The notes beneath the pieces are model-generated. The model did not search any database, had not been told where the DNA came from, and was given only the letters and a program-made list of their open reading frames with translations. A program made the translations under genes and the position numbers. 25,972 nucleotides of DNA from an uncultured Bacilli bacterium (GTDB lineage: Bacteria; Bacillota_I; Bacilli_A; RF39; UBA660): NCBI GenBank assembly GCA_910583745.1, contig CAJTZC010000016.1:1-25972 (forward strand), given 5' to 3'. Shown piece after piece: positions 24,908-25,972 of this stretch. The stretch's first letter is position 1. Each line of letters starts with the position of its first letter.

Positions 24908-25248
24908 CTTCTTATTACTTTGAATTTAGGTATTTTCAGAAAAATAAAAGAAAAAATAGTCACTAGAACCAAATAATGATAAATAATACTAAAAAAACAT
25001 AAATTAAAACATGCCAAAATTGGACACTTAGAACAAGTTATACAGAGACGTCAAAATAAAGTATTTTACTATTGTGAAAGGAAAACGAGCTAGAAAGTAT
25101 TCTATCTTTCGAGTGGGTTATATCTTGTTTAAGAGAGCCTTCGGCTCCAAGAAGAAGATACATTTACCATTTAATTTTATTCTTACAGACGTCTAGCTTG
25201 TATAGACAACTTAAATTTTTTAAATTGCCCTCTTTGGTTTTTTCGTCA
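24908..25248. other. Gene-free stretch between sufB and the last surface gene
   Basis: No gene supported. It contains an AT-rich start, a stop-free plus-strand run of 54 codons (25032-25196) without ribosome binding site or family resemblance, the small hairpin GAGCC-TTC-GGCTC near 25134-25146, and the sequence AGACGTC at both ends of that run (near 25046 and 25187). It may be remnant DNA or a non-coding RNA; nothing decides it. Confidence 0.4.
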
Positions 25249-25276
25249 TGGAAAAATAGGCTGAATCGGCCTATTT
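25249..25276 (-). terminator. Terminator of the right-edge surface gene
   Basis: On the minus strand AAATAGGC (25276-25269), 7-base loop, GCCTATTT (25261-25254), followed by TTCC. About 90 bases after the stop codon; nothing else is recognised between. Confidence 0.75.
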
Positions 25277-25364
25277 ACCAGTGTTTCTTTTAGTTTTTCA
25301 TGAACTGGAGACACTCTTTTTTGTGTTTTTCTCCCTATTTTAACGCTCTCAATGAAAACTGTCC

Positions 25365-25972
25365 TCAGCTAAGAAAATATGGATTATCGATAGTTCCAGT
25401 TCCTCGAAACTGATTTAAGGTTTCAGCTTTTATATTGATGACAGGAGCGATAGCTCCGGCTTGAAAAGGTAGCGTTCCAACCAAATATCCTAAACTTCCG
25501 TCAGCATAAGAAGCAAAAATGTTAGGATAATTATTAAAATTCAGTGGAGACATAGTATAATAAGCCTTCCCCTTATTTAAATAATACACCGTATTTCCTG
25601 TACCATATTTGCCACTTCCAGCTGTGACAATTTCATCTGCTGTTATAAGACCTATTGGATATTTTAAAGAGCCATTCCCCTTATCGAAATCATTCACAGT
25701 AAATGCGTCATTTTGTTGTAAACAATGAAACGAAGGAATCGGATTCAATTTAGGAATGATGATACCATTTAGAAAACGTGAAAAGCTTCCATAAGCTGTG
25801 GGGTTCACTCCATAGCCTAACTTAGTATCCTCGACCCAACCAGTCACATTTGAACCAGGGGTACTTCTATCATTACAGAAGATTGTATCAGCCACGTAAC
25901 CACTATAACCTGTATCCACTATATTTGTTTTATACCATTCATCTATTTTTGTCTTGATTAATGAATCTGTCT
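25365..25972 (-). CDS. Surface-protein family member, 3' part (cut by the window edge)
   Basis: The reading frame is open from the right edge to the TGA at 25365, giving about 201 C-terminal residues homologous to the intact gene at 8741-10264 from about its residue 332. Shared blocks: IKTKIDEWYKTNI, YVADTIFCNDR, CLQQNDAFTV, PIGLITADEI, AGSGKYGTGN, APVINIK and GTIDNPYF. Both conserved cysteines are present. Segments between the blocks differ in sequence and length from the other copies. The start, signal peptide and promoter lie beyond the window, so whether the gene is intact is unknown. Confidence 0.82.
   Translation of the reverse strand, partial: TDSLIKTKIDEWYKTNIVDTGYSGYVADTIFCNDRSTPGSNVTGWVEDTKLGYGVNPTAYGSFSRFLNGIIIPKLNPIPSFHCLQQNDAFTVNDFDKGNGSLKYPIGLITADEIVTAGSGKYGTGNTVYYLNKGKAYYTMSPLNFNNYPNIFASYADGSLGYLVGTLPFQAGAIAPVINIKAETLNQFRGTGTIDNPYFLS

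Noticed and set aside
25074..25196. Small protein gene from the GTG at 25074
   Set aside because: No ribosome binding site, no promoter, and no resemblance to a known family.
8741..25972. Diversity-generating retroelement acting on the surface genes
   Set aside because: No reverse transcriptase or template repeat is visible; copies differ by blocks and deletions, not by adenine-specific changes that I can see.
1..25972. Mycoplasma-type code with TGA read as Trp
   Set aside because: TGA ends the M16 gene at 3415-3417 and the surface gene at 25365-25367, and Trp codons checked in mutL and other genes are TGG.

Overview
The window looks like chromosomal DNA from an AT-rich, Gram-positive-type member of the Bacilli, probably an uncultured gut or Mollicutes-related lineage. 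The evidence is the gene set (YqeG, YqeH, endonuclease-type MutL, the YmfF/YmfH peptidase pair, RNase J, YlxM, FtsY, SufB, a YolD-like protein), strong purine-rich ribosome binding sites, hairpin-plus-U-tract terminators, and SipW/TasA-type secretion signals. The standard bacterial code is used: TGA serves as a stop (for example at 3415-3417) and Trp is read from TGG. No tRNA, rRNA, CRISPR array or transposase gene was seen.

Layout. 1-98: promoter and repeat leader of a minus-strand surface gene lying beyond the left edge. 234-530 (+): YolD-like protein. 666-2159 (+): lone PilB/GspE-type ATPase. 2156-7913 (-): a tightly packed operon, yqeG-yqeH-mutL-M16 (no zinc motif)-M16 (zinc motif). 8084-10264 (-): a deleted, frameshifted surface gene and then an intact 507-residue paralogue. 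10450-10929 (-): mscL. 11041-13382 (-): two tandem, unrecognised four-helix membrane paralogues, each with its own promoter and terminator. 13466-17717 (-): a prepilin-ftsY-ylxM operon, then lemA and a DUF2207 protein. 17869-19542 (+): RNase J, divergent from the prepilin operon. 19591-20235 (-): a truncated surface-gene fragment. 20319-20894 (-): a TasA-like secreted protein. 20967-23507 (-): a second M16 pair, the closer match to YmfF/YmfH. 23557-24858 (-): sufB with an operator-like palindrome on its promoter. 25365-25972 (-): the 3' part of another surface gene, cut by the right edge.

How the parts relate. Housekeeping genes (mismatch repair, ribosome assembly, RNA decay, protein targeting, Fe-S assembly) are interspersed with an expanding family of secreted proteins. 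The family is present here as one intact gene, one internally deleted gene, one promoterless 3' fragment, one gene cut by the right edge, and one promoter region at the left edge. Three copies show the same promoter (TTGACA-N18-GAAAAT or TAAAAT) and a leader made of 18-bp direct repeats. Each repeat carries an arm that can pair with bases beside the Shine-Dalgarno sequence of the intact gene. This repeat leader, with the copy-number and decay pattern of the family, is the most interesting feature; I suggest expression switching and/or antigenic variation, which remains a hypothesis. Next in interest are the tandem four-helix paralogues, whose C-terminal tails are nearly identical, and the sufB operator.
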